This document shows, in pieces, positions 1 to 8,643 of a stretch of DNA of 64,000 nt. Within the stretch, counting starts at the first letter, position 1, and each line of letters opens with the position of its first letter. Under the pieces are notes generated by a model. The model had not been told where the DNA came from. It did no database searches and saw only the letters and a program-made list of their open reading frames with translations. Made by a program: the position numbers and the translations under genes. The DNA is taken from NCBI GenBank assembly GCA_035547835.1, contig DASZTW010000005.1, positions 1 to 64,000 on the forward strand. The letters are read 5' to 3'. The stretch is from Acidimicrobiales bacterium. Its GTDB lineage: Bacteria; Actinomycetota; Acidimicrobiia; Acidimicrobiales; Iamiaceae.

Positions 1-14
1 CGCTCAACGAAGGC

Positions 15-30
15 GGGGGCGCTCGCCCCC
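15..30. other. Perfect 7-bp hairpin downstream of cas2
   Basis: GGGGGCG and CGCCCCC are separated by two bases. The element lies 120 bases past the end of cas2. It could be a factor-independent terminator for the cas operon, or the stem of the last repeat of a CRISPR array that continues left of the window. I could not find a second copy within the window, so neither reading is proven. Confidence 0.35.
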
Positions 31-151
31 GCGACACGGCTATCGGCTCTCTGCGTGGCGGAACGCGGCCAGCGGCATGGCCCCGTGGGCACCGCGACCA
101 CAGAGAGTGGCTACGAGCCTTCAGATTTCAAGGATCACCGGAGGTTCGCAA

Positions 152-448
152 TCAGAGGATCCAGGGCTCGCCCAGCTCGCGGTACAAGGGTCTTTTCCGG
201 CCGATGTGCCTTCGTGACTCAGCTAGACGACCGGGAAAGCGGTACACGAGCACGCTGTCGAGCGCTGGATCAATGACATCATGAATCTCCCCCATCAGCC
301 GCTCGTACCGGTCGGGGCTGAGCCGGCATTCGAAGACCGACAGCTGCACCCTGGTCCCGTACGAGCAGCACACCTCAGCGATGCGCCGGAGCCGCGCACC
401 ACCTGGACCGGCAGTGTCAGCGATGTCGTACGCGATCAATACGTCCAC
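152..448 (-). CDS. cas2: CRISPR-associated endonuclease Cas2
   Basis: A 98-residue protein that starts with a ferredoxin-fold beta strand, VDVLIAYDIADT, whose Asp (near residue 8) is the conserved Cas2 acidic residue. The length is normal for Cas2. With Cas1 it forms the complex that inserts new spacers; Cas2 acts mainly as the structural dimer that bridges Cas1 dimers. The GTG start at 448 lies one base after the cas1 stop, so the two genes are almost certainly co-translated. It is the last gene of the seven-gene cas operon, and the array probably lies beyond it, outside the window. Confidence 0.95.
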   Translation of the reverse strand: MDVLIAYDIADTAGPGGARLRRIAEVCCSYGTRVQLSVFECRLSPDRYERLMGEIHDVIDPALDSVLVYRFPGRLAESRRHIGRKRPLYRELGEPWIL

Positions 449-449
449 G

Positions 450-1469
450 TCACGCCGGGATCACGAACGGCGGGTACGTCGGAAGATCGCCTCGCAGATG
501 ACGAGCCAGGAGGGTCGCCTGCACACTTGGCAGCGCCCAACGCTCGACAGCGCGTCCTACAACGGGATGAGCTAGCTCAACTTGCTTGGCCTGCTCCCAA
601 CGCCGGAGGAACTTGGCGCGCCCCTCGTCGGCAAGATAACAAGCGCCGCCCGGGGTCCACACAAAATCGCCCGCGCCGATCTCCCGCCGTCTCAACATGC
701 CGACCACGAATCTGTCGGTCAGCGGCCGCATCTCCTCGGCGAGGTCGAGTGCGAGCGACGGCCGACCAGAGCGCACGCGGTGGAGGAAGCCCACCTGGTG
801 ATCAAGCCCGATCGCTTCGAGGGCACCGACCAGTTCGGTCACCACCAGCGCGTACGCGAAACCGAGAAGAGCATTGACAGGGTCCCGGGGCGGCCGACGG
901 CTCCGGCTCGCGAAACGCCATGGCGTGTCGGACAAGACTGTGCCGAGCGCCGTGAAGTAGACGCGAGCAGCGTCGCCTTCGATCCCTCGGACATGATCGG
1001 CCGTCGGCGCGGTCGACAGCCTCCCAAGCCGCTCGGCGATCAGATCAGCGCGATCGCCGATGCGACGCCTCGCCGAGCTCGATGGAGCATCGCGGGCCCA
1101 CCGCATCATCACGCGGCGGCTGTTCTGCAACTTGCCGGCAATGAACAGCTTCGTCAGCCGCAACGCCGCGGCATCGTCGGTCGCGGCGCAGACCTGCGCA
1201 ACCCGGAGGTGGACGTTGCCCGACGCGGGCGGGCCGACCGTGAAGCGCAGTCGCCCATTGCGCCGAAGTACCGCCACCCGGACATGGTGGTCGACGCACG
1301 CCGCAAGCGCGTCCATCGTCGCGTGCACCGCGCCGAGCATCACCACTGAATCGATGCCCTCAAGTGGCACGCGCTCCTTGTCAGCACCCCGGCGAACGAT
1401 CAGCGAGCGCCCCGATCGCGCGATCGATGTCTCGTGCCCCGCCACGTAGACCGAGCTCAAGTACCGCAC
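450..1469 (-). CDS. cas1: CRISPR-associated endonuclease/integrase Cas1
   Basis: A 339-residue Cas1, the metal-dependent integrase that inserts spacers. The N-terminal beta domain begins VRYLSSVYVAG. The helical domain carries the expected metal ligands: Glu164 (RGIEGDAARVYF), His230 (GFLH) and the acidic patch Asp242/Glu245 (LALDLAEEMRP). The start chosen is the GTG at 1469, which aligns with the usual Cas1 N-terminus and overlaps the end of cas4 by 13 bases. The reading frame stays open to 1553, but that part is only the cas4 sequence read out of frame. In type I-G systems Cas4 and Cas1 are usually one fused protein; here they are in different frames, so they are separate or would need a frameshift to join. 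Confidence 0.95.
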   Translation of the reverse strand: MRYLSSVYVAGHETSIARSGRSLIVRRGADKERVPLEGIDSVVMLGAVHATMDALAACVDHHVRVAVLRRNGRLRFTVGPPASGNVHLRVAQVCAATDDAAALRLTKLFIAGKLQNSRRVMMRWARDAPSSSARRRIGDRADLIAERLGRLSTAPTADHVRGIEGDAARVYFTALGTVLSDTPWRFASRSRRPPRDPVNALLGFAYALVVTELVGALEAIGLDHQVGFLHRVRSGRPSLALDLAEEMRPLTDRFVVGMLRRREIGAGDFVWTPGGACYLADEGRAKFLRRWEQAKQVELAHPVVGRAVERWALPSVQATLLARHLRGDLPTYPPFVIPA

Positions 1470-2083
1470 GCCAAGACCTCCATGTCGACGTACGCAGCGA
1501 CGTCGACCGCACAGGCGACAGTGTGGGGTAGGCAGATCGGTTCGAGTTGGCAAGCGCCGCAGCGTTCATCATCGGGGGGTGGCGGCAACCGACCATCCAC
1601 CACGTCGCGGCGAATCGCCTCGATGACCGCGATCGTCGTCCGACGAAGCGTCGTGTCGAAGGTCACCGGCACGCGGCGGCGAGGCCCTCCGTACCAGACC
1701 GCGCCAAGGTTGACCACAACTCCGGTCATCTCCTCGAGACACAGTGCCTGTGCGCAGAGCTGCAGGTCCGCCGCGCGGCGATGCCGGATGCCGCTCTTGT
1801 ACTCCACCGGGAACACCCGGTCCCCCGGGCCCACTTCAACGGCATCCGCTCGACCGCTGAGCCCCAGCACTTCGGACCAGAGCGGGATCGACCGAAGCGT
1901 GAGGTGCCCACGCTCCTGCCGATGTGGGGCATGATCGACACGGCGGTGGAACCGCGTACCCGCGGCTGTCGCACGATTCTCCGCCCAGACGCCGTCAACG
2001 TGGATCAGTGCGCACTGCCGGGGGCAGTACTCGTAGTGCTCGATCGCCGAGATCGGCACGACCACCTCGGCCTCGACGGTCAC
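1457..2083 (-). CDS. cas4: CRISPR-associated exonuclease Cas4 (unfused)
   Basis: A 208-residue RecB-like Cas4, which trims prespacers and selects them by PAM before Cas1-Cas2 integration. An iron-sulfur cluster site is visible: Cys residues in EYCPRQC near the N-terminus and a C-terminal group CGACQLEPIC. Nuclease motifs are the Asp in GRADAVEV, the Glu and Lys in PVEYKSG, and the Gln in DLQLCAQALCLE. The GTG start at 2083 overlaps the stop of the preceding cas gene as GTGA; the longer open frame upstream reads through that gene and is not coding. About 24 residues follow the last cluster cysteine, roughly the length of linker expected in Cas4-Cas1 fusions. Confidence 0.93.
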   Translation of the reverse strand: MTVEAEVVVPISAIEHYEYCPRQCALIHVDGVWAENRATAAGTRFHRRVDHAPHRQERGHLTLRSIPLWSEVLGLSGRADAVEVGPGDRVFPVEYKSGIRHRRAADLQLCAQALCLEEMTGVVVNLGAVWYGGPRRRVPVTFDTTLRRTTIAVIEAIRRDVVDGRLPPPPDDERCGACQLEPICLPHTVACAVDVAAYVDMEVLACGT

Positions 2084-2913
2084 CGGATCCGCCGCGACGC
2101 GAATGCCCGAGTCGGGTCGGCGCCCTCGACCCGGAGGCTGACGCTTTCCCACGCTGCGCTGATCCCGAGCCGCGAGGCATGCCGATCGTCGCGGGCGACG
2201 TCCAGGATGGCGTCGATGGCATCGCGATCCAACGCTGCCGTCCAGGCGATCCACGAGAATGGCCCATTCGACGGATTCGCGCGAGTGACGGCGGTGGGGT
2301 GTCGCAGCCGTTCGTGACCGCACACTGGATAGAACCACATGCCAAGGAAGGCCAGAACCTCCACACATGGCGTGACACACTTCTCGGCCTCATCAGCTGA
2401 TGACGCCACGCGGCGGAAGTCGAAACCGAGCCCATTCGACCTTCGCCGCGGTGCCACGCCTCGAAGTGTCATGTCGACCTCTCGCGCCGCATCCTCGATC
2501 TTGCCCGCAACGAGCTCGACACGATGGCAGAGGAAACGACCAGGGCCCGGCGCAGCGACAAATAGGCGGCTGGGGGTCAGCTTTTCCAGGTCCGCCGCAT
2601 CAGTCCCGATCGAAGTCACGGTCCAGGCATCCCCCCCAGACCGACTGGCTCTCGCGGCGCTGCGCCACTGCTCAACCCCGTCTTGTCGAGTGAGGTTCGC
2701 GATCGGCAACCCCTCTATCCACTCCGGCGTCGGCCATGCATCGGCCAGTGCCTCCGCAGGATCGACATCGCCGTCGAGCGCGAGCACCGCAACCGGCTCG
2801 GCATCGTCGGTCCAGCGCAACGTCATGCCAGGTACGGCCACCGTTGCCCCGAGGGCCGCGAGCCAACCGTTGAGCCACTCGGCCGGCAAGCCGGGGCAGA
2901 TCCGCTCAGCCAC
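2080..2913 (-). CDS. csb3: Putative Cascade subunit, Csb3 / small Cas8-like
   Basis: A 277-residue protein of the cas operon without a motif I can name. It lies between cas3 and cas4, overlapping both by 1 and 4 bases, and starts with GTG at 2913. Actinobacterial type I-U/I-G loci carry a protein called Csb3 (Balac_1303-like) instead of the larger Csx17, and the position and size fit that family. It would then serve as the large-subunit equivalent that recognises the PAM or the target. Visible features are several Trp residues in the N-terminal half and a segment VEVLAFLGMWFYPVCG near residue 185. The assignment rests on context more than on sequence, so the functional part is inference. Confidence 0.6.
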   Translation of the reverse strand: MAERICPGLPAEWLNGWLAALGATVAVPGMTLRWTDDAEPVAVLALDGDVDPAEALADAWPTPEWIEGLPIANLTRQDGVEQWRSAARASRSGGDAWTVTSIGTDAADLEKLTPSRLFVAAPGPGRFLCHRVELVAGKIEDAAREVDMTLRGVAPRRRSNGLGFDFRRVASSADEAEKCVTPCVEVLAFLGMWFYPVCGHERLRHPTAVTRANPSNGPFSWIAWTAALDRDAIDAILDVARDDRHASRLGISAAWESVSLRVEGADPTRAFASRRIR

Positions 2914-5687
2914 TACAGGACCTCCTGGTCGGGCGCCCAGCCGCCCGCCGAGACGGACTGGTCGGCTTGGCGGACGATCGCCTCAAGGAGCGCCACGCCC
3001 CAAGTTCCGTACCGGTCGGTGAGGGCACGAAAGCGGCGCGGTTGTTGCCAATCGGTGGCTGACAGATCGGCGTCGGCCGATACCTCTGTTCCGTCGAGCT
3101 CGAACGTCACCTTTCCGCCCGCTTGGTCGTCTGCGGGCGGCAGCAGAGGGCGACCCCATCCGTGATGCGTCACGACCAGATGGATCAGGAGATCTCGGTC
3201 CACGCCGGCCCACCCATCAGTGGCCTGCTCCAGCCACTCCTCAACGAGCCGGCCAGACAGCGCCTCGTGCCGCCCACCTTGTGGCCAGCCGGCGGCAACC
3301 CGGTCGCGGCCCCACCATGCGCGCGGTCGATGGGACTTGGCTACAGGGGCCGTGTCCGTCGCACCCGGGGCAAGCCAACGCTGGAACCGCTCGTCGGCCT
3401 TGCCGACATCGTGGAAGCGGGCCGACTGAGCCACGACATCGGCGAGCTGCGCCGGAACGCCGATCGCGGCTGCGACCGCACCCGCTCGACCGCCAACGCC
3501 GCGCCCGTGCTCGTGCAGCAGCACGGCGGTGTCGCTCAGGGACAGCTCGTCGAGCTCATCTGCGAGCGGCTCGAGCGCCGATTCCCGGATCGGGATGCGG
3601 GGGATCTCGTCGACAGGGAGGACGGCATCAGGTTCCAGGCGGTCGAGCAGTTCTGCCCACTCGGTCTCCGACATGCCGTCGGCTTGGGCCGCCCTGAGGC
3701 GCTCGACCAACTCGGCGACGCGCTCGTCCGGCGAGACTTCATCCTCGTCGGGAGGCTCGACGACCGCCCGCACCAGCCCGCCGAGGTCCTCGCCGACCAG
3801 CCTCTTCAGCGCTGCGGCGTCGAGTGGCAGACCCTCGGAGGAGAGCGTCACGTCACAGACAGGTGAGGTGGCGTCGGGAGCCCAGCCGAAGTCGTCGAGC
3901 ATGCCGCCGTCGATGGGCAAGATGACCGTGTCGCCAGGCCGTAGCGCGTCCGGGGCCACGTGCTCGACACGAACGCGGTCTGACGTCAGGCGGGCGACAG
4001 CGCCATCGCCGAGGGCCGTCCTCGCCTCACCGATCGGCAGGTCGATCGTCTCGGCGTCCCGCACCCGGGGCCAGAGCCGGTCACCGTCGCCGGGCACATA
4101 CGCCCGCCAGCACACCGACACGCGGTAGTGCGGACCAGTGAGGCCGGAGAAGTACGGCTCGACTGGCGCCTCGCCGGGCGGCGGGAACGACGTCTTCGAC
4201 CACTGCCACAGCAAGGCGGGCATGATCTCCGGCGCGTCACCGGGCTCGTCGCCAGGCTCACCGAGGATCGCAGCGACACGACCTGGTTGCAGGTCGACCA
4301 CCCCCGACGGGTCACTGGCTTCCTCGAGCTGACGCAGCACGGTCTCTGGCTCCGTGCCGTACACGGGCCAGCCCGTCTCCTCTCCGCGGATCGGCCGCGG
4401 CGGCGCATGCACGTAGGTGGCCTGGGCTCGGTCCCACTTGCCCAAGCGGTTGAGCCTCCCGAGCCGCTGAGTCAGCGCCCGCACGCCGCACGCCTCGGTC
4501 ACCAGCAATTCGAAGTCGACGTCGGCTCCAACCTCCAGCGTCTGTGTTGCGATGACGACGAGGTGTCGCTCCCGTGGCGCGTCTGCGCGTCCCGCGGCCG
4601 CACCGGAACCGGGATCAAGCACTCGCTTGCGGATGGCGACCGCCTCTCGTTCGCGCATCTGGCCAGTGAGAAGCAGAATCTCGGCGTCGATCGACTCCTT
4701 GCGCAACGCCGCGCCCAGGCGTGCGCGCACCTGCCTCGCCACTTTGGGGGTGTTGGCAAAGACCACCATCGACGAGGGCGCGTCACAGTCGAGTAGCAGC
4801 CGCGCCCCGGCGTCACCGAGATGGCCGGCGAGCTCCTTGTCACTGGCTGGGCCATGGACCTCGCATCGCACGTTCTTCTTCGCGGTCAGTCGCCGGTGCA
4901 CCTCCGGGTTCGCGCGATCAGTCTCGTCGAGGTCAAATCGATCGCTGACCGCTCCGCCCGTCGCGGTGAGTGACACGACCGTCGGACGGGCACGCAGCGC
5001 AGGAAGCACCGCTTCCGCGGGCGCCTCGCACTCCGCTAACGGGCCGAAGAGCCTCATGAGGTGTTGCGCGAGATGGGCTTCGTCGACCAGCACCAACGAA
5101 TCGGTGCCGGCGAGCGCGGCGTCGATCGGCCGCATCGAACGCGACGAGCCGTACCCGCGAAAGAGCAGGCGCGACCCGTACATGGGAAGCGTCGAGAGGA
5201 TCACGGCCGGCTGGCTGGGATCAGTCGGGCGCCCCGTCGCAGCGCCGCCGCGAAGGCGGACCACCTCGAGTGGCGGCGCGGCGGGATCGGCGGAGAGCGA
5301 CCGAAGTGCGGCCGCGACGCCGCCCAGCGCCTTGATCGCCTGGGTCTCCCGGGGTGCCTCGCCTTCCGGCACCGCCGAAGGGTCCCGCAACAGGTCGCTG
5401 ATCCGCGTCGCATGGTCGTAGGTGGTGTCGACCAGCAGGCGACGATTCACCAACCACCAGATCCGCGTCGGAGCAGTCCGTTCGGCGGGCGGCAGCGGCG
5501 CCTGCGATGCGAGCCACCAGACGGCGATGTCGAGACACGCCGTCTTCCCGAGCCCCGTCGGCACCCCGACCTCTTCGGGCCAGCTGCCACCATCGGCCAG
5601 CCTCGCGGCCAGGCGGCTCTGCCATGGGAATGCAGCGCGGCCGTTGACGGCCGCATAGAAGTCGTCGAACGTCGGAAGGTCAGCCAC
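2913..5687 (-). CDS. cas3: CRISPR-associated helicase-nuclease Cas3 with C-terminal HD domain
   Basis: A 924-residue Cas3 that unwinds and degrades DNA opened by Cascade. Superfamily-2 helicase motifs run in order: Walker A GVPTGLGKT (41-49), DEAH (202-205), TAT (241-243), then TQTLEVGADVDFE and QRLGRLNR in the second RecA domain. The HD nuclease is at the C-terminus: an early histidine pair in LLHEHG, FHDVGK at 758-763 and VTHHGWG further on. HD after the helicase is the arrangement known for type I-G (I-U), in contrast to the N-terminal HD of most Cas3 proteins. The GTG at 5687 was chosen because it overlaps the csb2 stop by 8 bases and the protein then begins just before the conserved PWQ segment. 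Confidence 0.95.
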   Translation of the reverse strand: MADLPTFDDFYAAVNGRAAFPWQSRLAARLADGGSWPEEVGVPTGLGKTACLDIAVWWLASQAPLPPAERTAPTRIWWLVNRRLLVDTTYDHATRISDLLRDPSAVPEGEAPRETQAIKALGGVAAALRSLSADPAAPPLEVVRLRGGAATGRPTDPSQPAVILSTLPMYGSRLLFRGYGSSRSMRPIDAALAGTDSLVLVDEAHLAQHLMRLFGPLAECEAPAEAVLPALRARPTVVSLTATGGAVSDRFDLDETDRANPEVHRRLTAKKNVRCEVHGPASDKELAGHLGDAGARLLLDCDAPSSMVVFANTPKVARQVRARLGAALRKESIDAEILLLTGQMREREAVAIRKRVLDPGSGAAAGRADAPRERHLVVIATQTLEVGADVDFELLVTEACGVRALTQRLGRLNRLGKWDRAQATYVHAPPRPIRGEETGWPVYGTEPETVLRQLEEASDPSGVVDLQPGRVAAILGEPGDEPGDAPEIMPALLWQWSKTSFPPPGEAPVEPYFSGLTGPHYRVSVCWRAYVPGDGDRLWPRVRDAETIDLPIGEARTALGDGAVARLTSDRVRVEHVAPDALRPGDTVILPIDGGMLDDFGWAPDATSPVCDVTLSSEGLPLDAAALKRLVGEDLGGLVRAVVEPPDEDEVSPDERVAELVERLRAAQADGMSETEWAELLDRLEPDAVLPVDEIPRIPIRESALEPLADELDELSLSDTAVLLHEHGRGVGGRAGAVAAAIGVPAQLADVVAQSARFHDVGKADERFQRWLAPGATDTAPVAKSHRPRAWWGRDRVAAGWPQGGRHEALSGRLVEEWLEQATDGWAGVDRDLLIHLVVTHHGWGRPLLPPADDQAGGKVTFELDGTEVSADADLSATDWQQPRRFRALTDRYGTWGVALLEAIVRQADQSVSAGGWAPDQEVL

Positions 5688-7161
5688 CGGACAGCCCCTC
5701 ACCGCGTATCGGCGCGCACAGGCCCAAGCCACGTTGGCGCGCTCCACCCACGACGACAGGTCCTCGAACCGGCTCCGCGAACGTGAGCTCGAGGTGCGCA
5801 TACGGCTTGCCCGGCCGCCCAACCCGATTGACCTCCACCGGGGCCAGGTCCACCCCGCCGGCCAGGATGGGAACTCGGCTCACACGAACCTCGCGGACGG
5901 CTGTCTCGATGCCAGCGTGGCGGCACCAGCCACTGACCTCTGCGTTGTCGAGGTCAGTCGATCGTCGCTCGTACACGGCCGGGAAGGCCGTCGCCCAGAC
6001 CTGGGCGGTCTGCACCCAGCGGCCGGGATTGGTCGCCCAAGGGCGGCGTTCGCCCGCCCACAGGCTGCACGGAACCCGCTGGAAGCCGCGACCGACGAGA
6101 TGGTCCATGCGGTCGAGCACACCACGGCATGCGTCCACCAGCTTGGGATCTGTGCCCGGTGGAAGGCAGAGCGCGAGGCCGTGGATGCGCCCGGTCGCGT
6201 GGGGGGCGCCCACGTTCGGCAGGGCGAGGTAGTAAGCGAGGTGGTACCCAGAGCCCTCCATGCCATGGCCGGTCAGCACCGGCGGCGGCTCGTCGACGTG
6301 ATCTTGGAACAGCCGCAACACGGCCGCCTTGAAGGCCTCGGTGACCGCTGCGACGCGGCGACCGGAGATCGACGCGCCGACAGCGGCTTCCGGATCCGCG
6401 AACCGCACGCACAACAGCGTGGGCTGTGGCGTAGGCGTTGCGCTCTCGCGTTCGCCGGCCGCCTCATAGCGGATGACGTGGCGCAGTGCCGGGAATTGTG
6501 CGCGCTGCACGGACGCGCCGCCGTCCTTACCGACCCACGCCCGATAGTGCGCGTCCATGGCGGCGACGGAGCCCTCGCGCGGGACGCTCACCAACAGCGC
6601 GCCGTCATCGGCCGGGCAAAGCGCCGGCTCCCCATCGGGGGCCGTCGTTGCGACGGTCACTCGAGCAGGTGAGTCGGCGCAGCCGAGATAGCCGACGCGG
6701 GCCGCCCGATAGCGCAACGCCGCAAGGACCGACGGTGGCACGTCGATATCCCATGCATAGGTGACCTCGGGAACGCAGGGTGTCACCTTGAAGCCCGGTC
6801 GCACCTCCATCCCCACCCGGCCGACGTACTCAAGGTGCTGGTTCTTCGACGCCGTGCCGGCATGTTTGACGACATACCTGCTCTGCAGGCGCTGGTGATG
6901 AACTTCGCCAGCACCGTGGCTTGCGTAGATCGCGGGCGCGCCGGCTGTCTCCAAGAAGGCCAGCTCTGCCCCGTCGGTCCCCAACCGCCGGGGAGGTAGG
7001 CCCTCCACCTCGACATCGGTGCCCGCAGCCGCCGTCAGCGCGGCGAGCAAACGCATGGGCGACGGCGGCCATTCGCCCTCGAGTGCCCGCCCCGTTGGCG
7101 CCAGCCCCGAAGGGTCCGCACGATACGTGCCGTGCAGCAACTCGACCGTTATCGCAAGCAT
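5680..7161 (-). CDS. csb2: Type I-G Cascade subunit Csb2 (Cas5-Cas6 fusion family)
   Basis: A 493-residue RAMP protein of the GSU0054/Csb2 family. The N-terminus MLAITVELLHGTYRA is followed by EGEWPPSPMRLLAAL, both typical of the family. The C-terminus has the glycine-rich RAMP loop GGARQRGLGLCAP. Family knowledge places Csb2 as a Cas5-Cas6 fusion that processes the crRNA and caps its 5' end. The ATG at 7161 overlaps the csb1 stop as TGATG. An earlier in-frame position exists but would run into csb1, so this start is preferred. Confidence 0.9.
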   Translation of the reverse strand: MLAITVELLHGTYRADPSGLAPTGRALEGEWPPSPMRLLAALTAAAGTDVEVEGLPPRRLGTDGAELAFLETAGAPAIYASHGAGEVHHQRLQSRYVVKHAGTASKNQHLEYVGRVGMEVRPGFKVTPCVPEVTYAWDIDVPPSVLAALRYRAARVGYLGCADSPARVTVATTAPDGEPALCPADDGALLVSVPREGSVAAMDAHYRAWVGKDGGASVQRAQFPALRHVIRYEAAGERESATPTPQPTLLCVRFADPEAAVGASISGRRVAAVTEAFKAAVLRLFQDHVDEPPPVLTGHGMEGSGYHLAYYLALPNVGAPHATGRIHGLALCLPPGTDPKLVDACRGVLDRMDHLVGRGFQRVPCSLWAGERRPWATNPGRWVQTAQVWATAFPAVYERRSTDLDNAEVSGWCRHAGIETAVREVRVSRVPILAGGVDLAPVEVNRVGRPGKPYAHLELTFAEPVRGPVVVGGARQRGLGLCAPIRGEGLSGG

Positions 7162-8348
7162 CAGTTGAGCGGCCAGGTCGAACGAATGGCAGCGGCGAGG
7201 TTCGGTTTGGGCGTCAGCAGCAGCGGCTCCCGCCCCCAGCCGTCGAGCGGCACACCGGCTTTGCGTGCCTGCTCGACGCACGCCGCCAGCAGGCCCGCCG
7301 CAGCATCGGAGTCTGGGAGCTCAACCGCATCGTCGACCGCAGCACCGAGCCACATCGCTGCAGGAAGCGACGGGCGAAGGTCGGCGACAGAGCGCAACTC
7401 GAACGCGCGACCAAAGGCGCGCACGTGGGCGAACAGGCCCAAGGCCACGAGCAACGCCCGCGCCGCGGCATCGGCTGCGGGATCGGCGTCGCCGCCGAGG
7501 CTGACCCGACGAAGCTGCGCGAACGACACTGTGGCCGTTTGCGTGATGCGAGCGAACGAGACCGCCGCACGTGCCGCATCGCTACCACCGACCAGCACCT
7601 GTCCATGGCCTATCTCAGAGAGCTTCTTCGTCTCGCCGCCGGCGAGCTTGGTCTTGCCGATCTCCCAGTCGACTTGATCGTTCGGATTGAACGTCATTGG
7701 GTCGTCGGAGTTGAGGTTCAGCGGGTCACCCTTGAGACCCTGGGTCCTCGTCTCGCTCGCGGCTGGCGACCAACCGATGATCTCTGAGACCCACGCCCGC
7801 GCGTGCTTCGCGTTCGAGCGCTTCTTGCCAAGGTGCGACTGCCAGAAGCCGAACAGGAGTCCCTGGGGAGTCCATGCCATCAACGATCCTGCATTCCACG
7901 CGGTGGCGTCGAAGATCGCCCGGCCGATATCGGTCTTCAGGAAGTCGACACCGTCGAGCTCGGCATCGCGCAGATACGCATCCGCATTGCGATGCGGGAA
8001 CTGCCAGCTCGAGATGCGGCGAGGGAGGTGGGGCGGCAACTCGCCGACACTCGACAGATCGAGCACGATCTCGGGAACTCCAACCGCGGGAGCAGCTCGC
8101 CGGACAGCGTCCTCCAGCCGGTTCGCCTGCGAGGGCACGTTGTCAAGCACGATGACATCGGTGGGCGCGTCGGCATCGGTCGACTCCCACCGCTTGTCGT
8201 GCTGGTACTCCATGCCAGCGTAGATGGGCGGCTTCACTGGGGCACCGGGCCCCGCCACCGGCTCCAGCTCGGTCACGATCCTGATCCCCGCGTCGAACCC
8301 GTCGTCGCTGCATGCGTCGGCGAGCCGACCTGCATCTATCGTGCCCAT
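7161..8348 (-). CDS. csb1: Type I-G Cascade backbone subunit Csb1 (Cas7)
   Basis: A 395-residue protein of the GSU0053/Csb1 family, the Cas7 equivalent that polymerises along the crRNA. The diagnostic stretches are VLDNVPSQANRLE near residue 70 and HRNADAYLRDAELDG near residue 120, followed by a conserved TDIGRAI. It is the first gene of the cas operon. The ATG at 8348 has a strong GGAGAGGAG ribosome binding site seven bases upstream, which fixes the start. An open frame upstream to about 8825 has no such support and was not used. Confidence 0.93.
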   Translation of the reverse strand: MGTIDAGRLADACSDDGFDAGIRIVTELEPVAGPGAPVKPPIYAGMEYQHDKRWESTDADAPTDVIVLDNVPSQANRLEDAVRRAAPAVGVPEIVLDLSSVGELPPHLPRRISSWQFPHRNADAYLRDAELDGVDFLKTDIGRAIFDATAWNAGSLMAWTPQGLLFGFWQSHLGKKRSNAKHARAWVSEIIGWSPAASETRTQGLKGDPLNLNSDDPMTFNPNDQVDWEIGKTKLAGGETKKLSEIGHGQVLVGGSDAARAAVSFARITQTATVSFAQLRRVSLGGDADPAADAAARALLVALGLFAHVRAFGRAFELRSVADLRPSLPAAMWLGAAVDDAVELPDSDAAAGLLAACVEQARKAGVPLDGWGREPLLLTPKPNLAAAIRSTWPLN

Positions 8349-8643
8349 GATTGCTCCTCTCCGAAGGCCGTCCTCTGCACATATGAGTGGGTCGTGACGG
8401 CCCCGGCCGCTGGAGCAACCCGCCGCTTCTCCGCCCGCGCGCGATGTAACCACACCGCTGAGATCGTCGCCCGGTGGCGCCACACAAGGGGAGAACGTTC
8501 CCGGTCGAATCGGCGCTTGGCCGAGTGACAACAGCCGATCGGCGTCGGCCATGCCGGCCGTCCGCAGGCACCCGAATTCGAGCAGGCGGTCCGCCCTCGT
8601 GCAGCGAGGACAGATCGCGGCGCGTCGCGGCGCGCCGGCCCGG
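8349..8643 (-). other. Intergenic region carrying the cas operon promoter region
   Basis: About 295 bases between csb1 and the SDR gene. Reading towards csb1, a TCATAT sequence lies about 35 bases before the ATG and could serve as a -10 element, but I see no convincing -35. GAACGTTC, an 8-bp palindrome, lies near 8493. I found no repeat units, tRNA or small gene here. Confidence 0.4.

Noticed and set aside
49-116. CTCTCTG/CAGAGAG inverted repeat as CRISPR repeat pair
   Set aside because: The copies are inverted, not direct, and only seven bases long, so they are not CRISPR repeats.
2084-2380. N-terminal extension of cas4
   Set aside because: It is the csb3-like gene read in another frame; the GTG at 2083 with the GTGA overlap is the real start.
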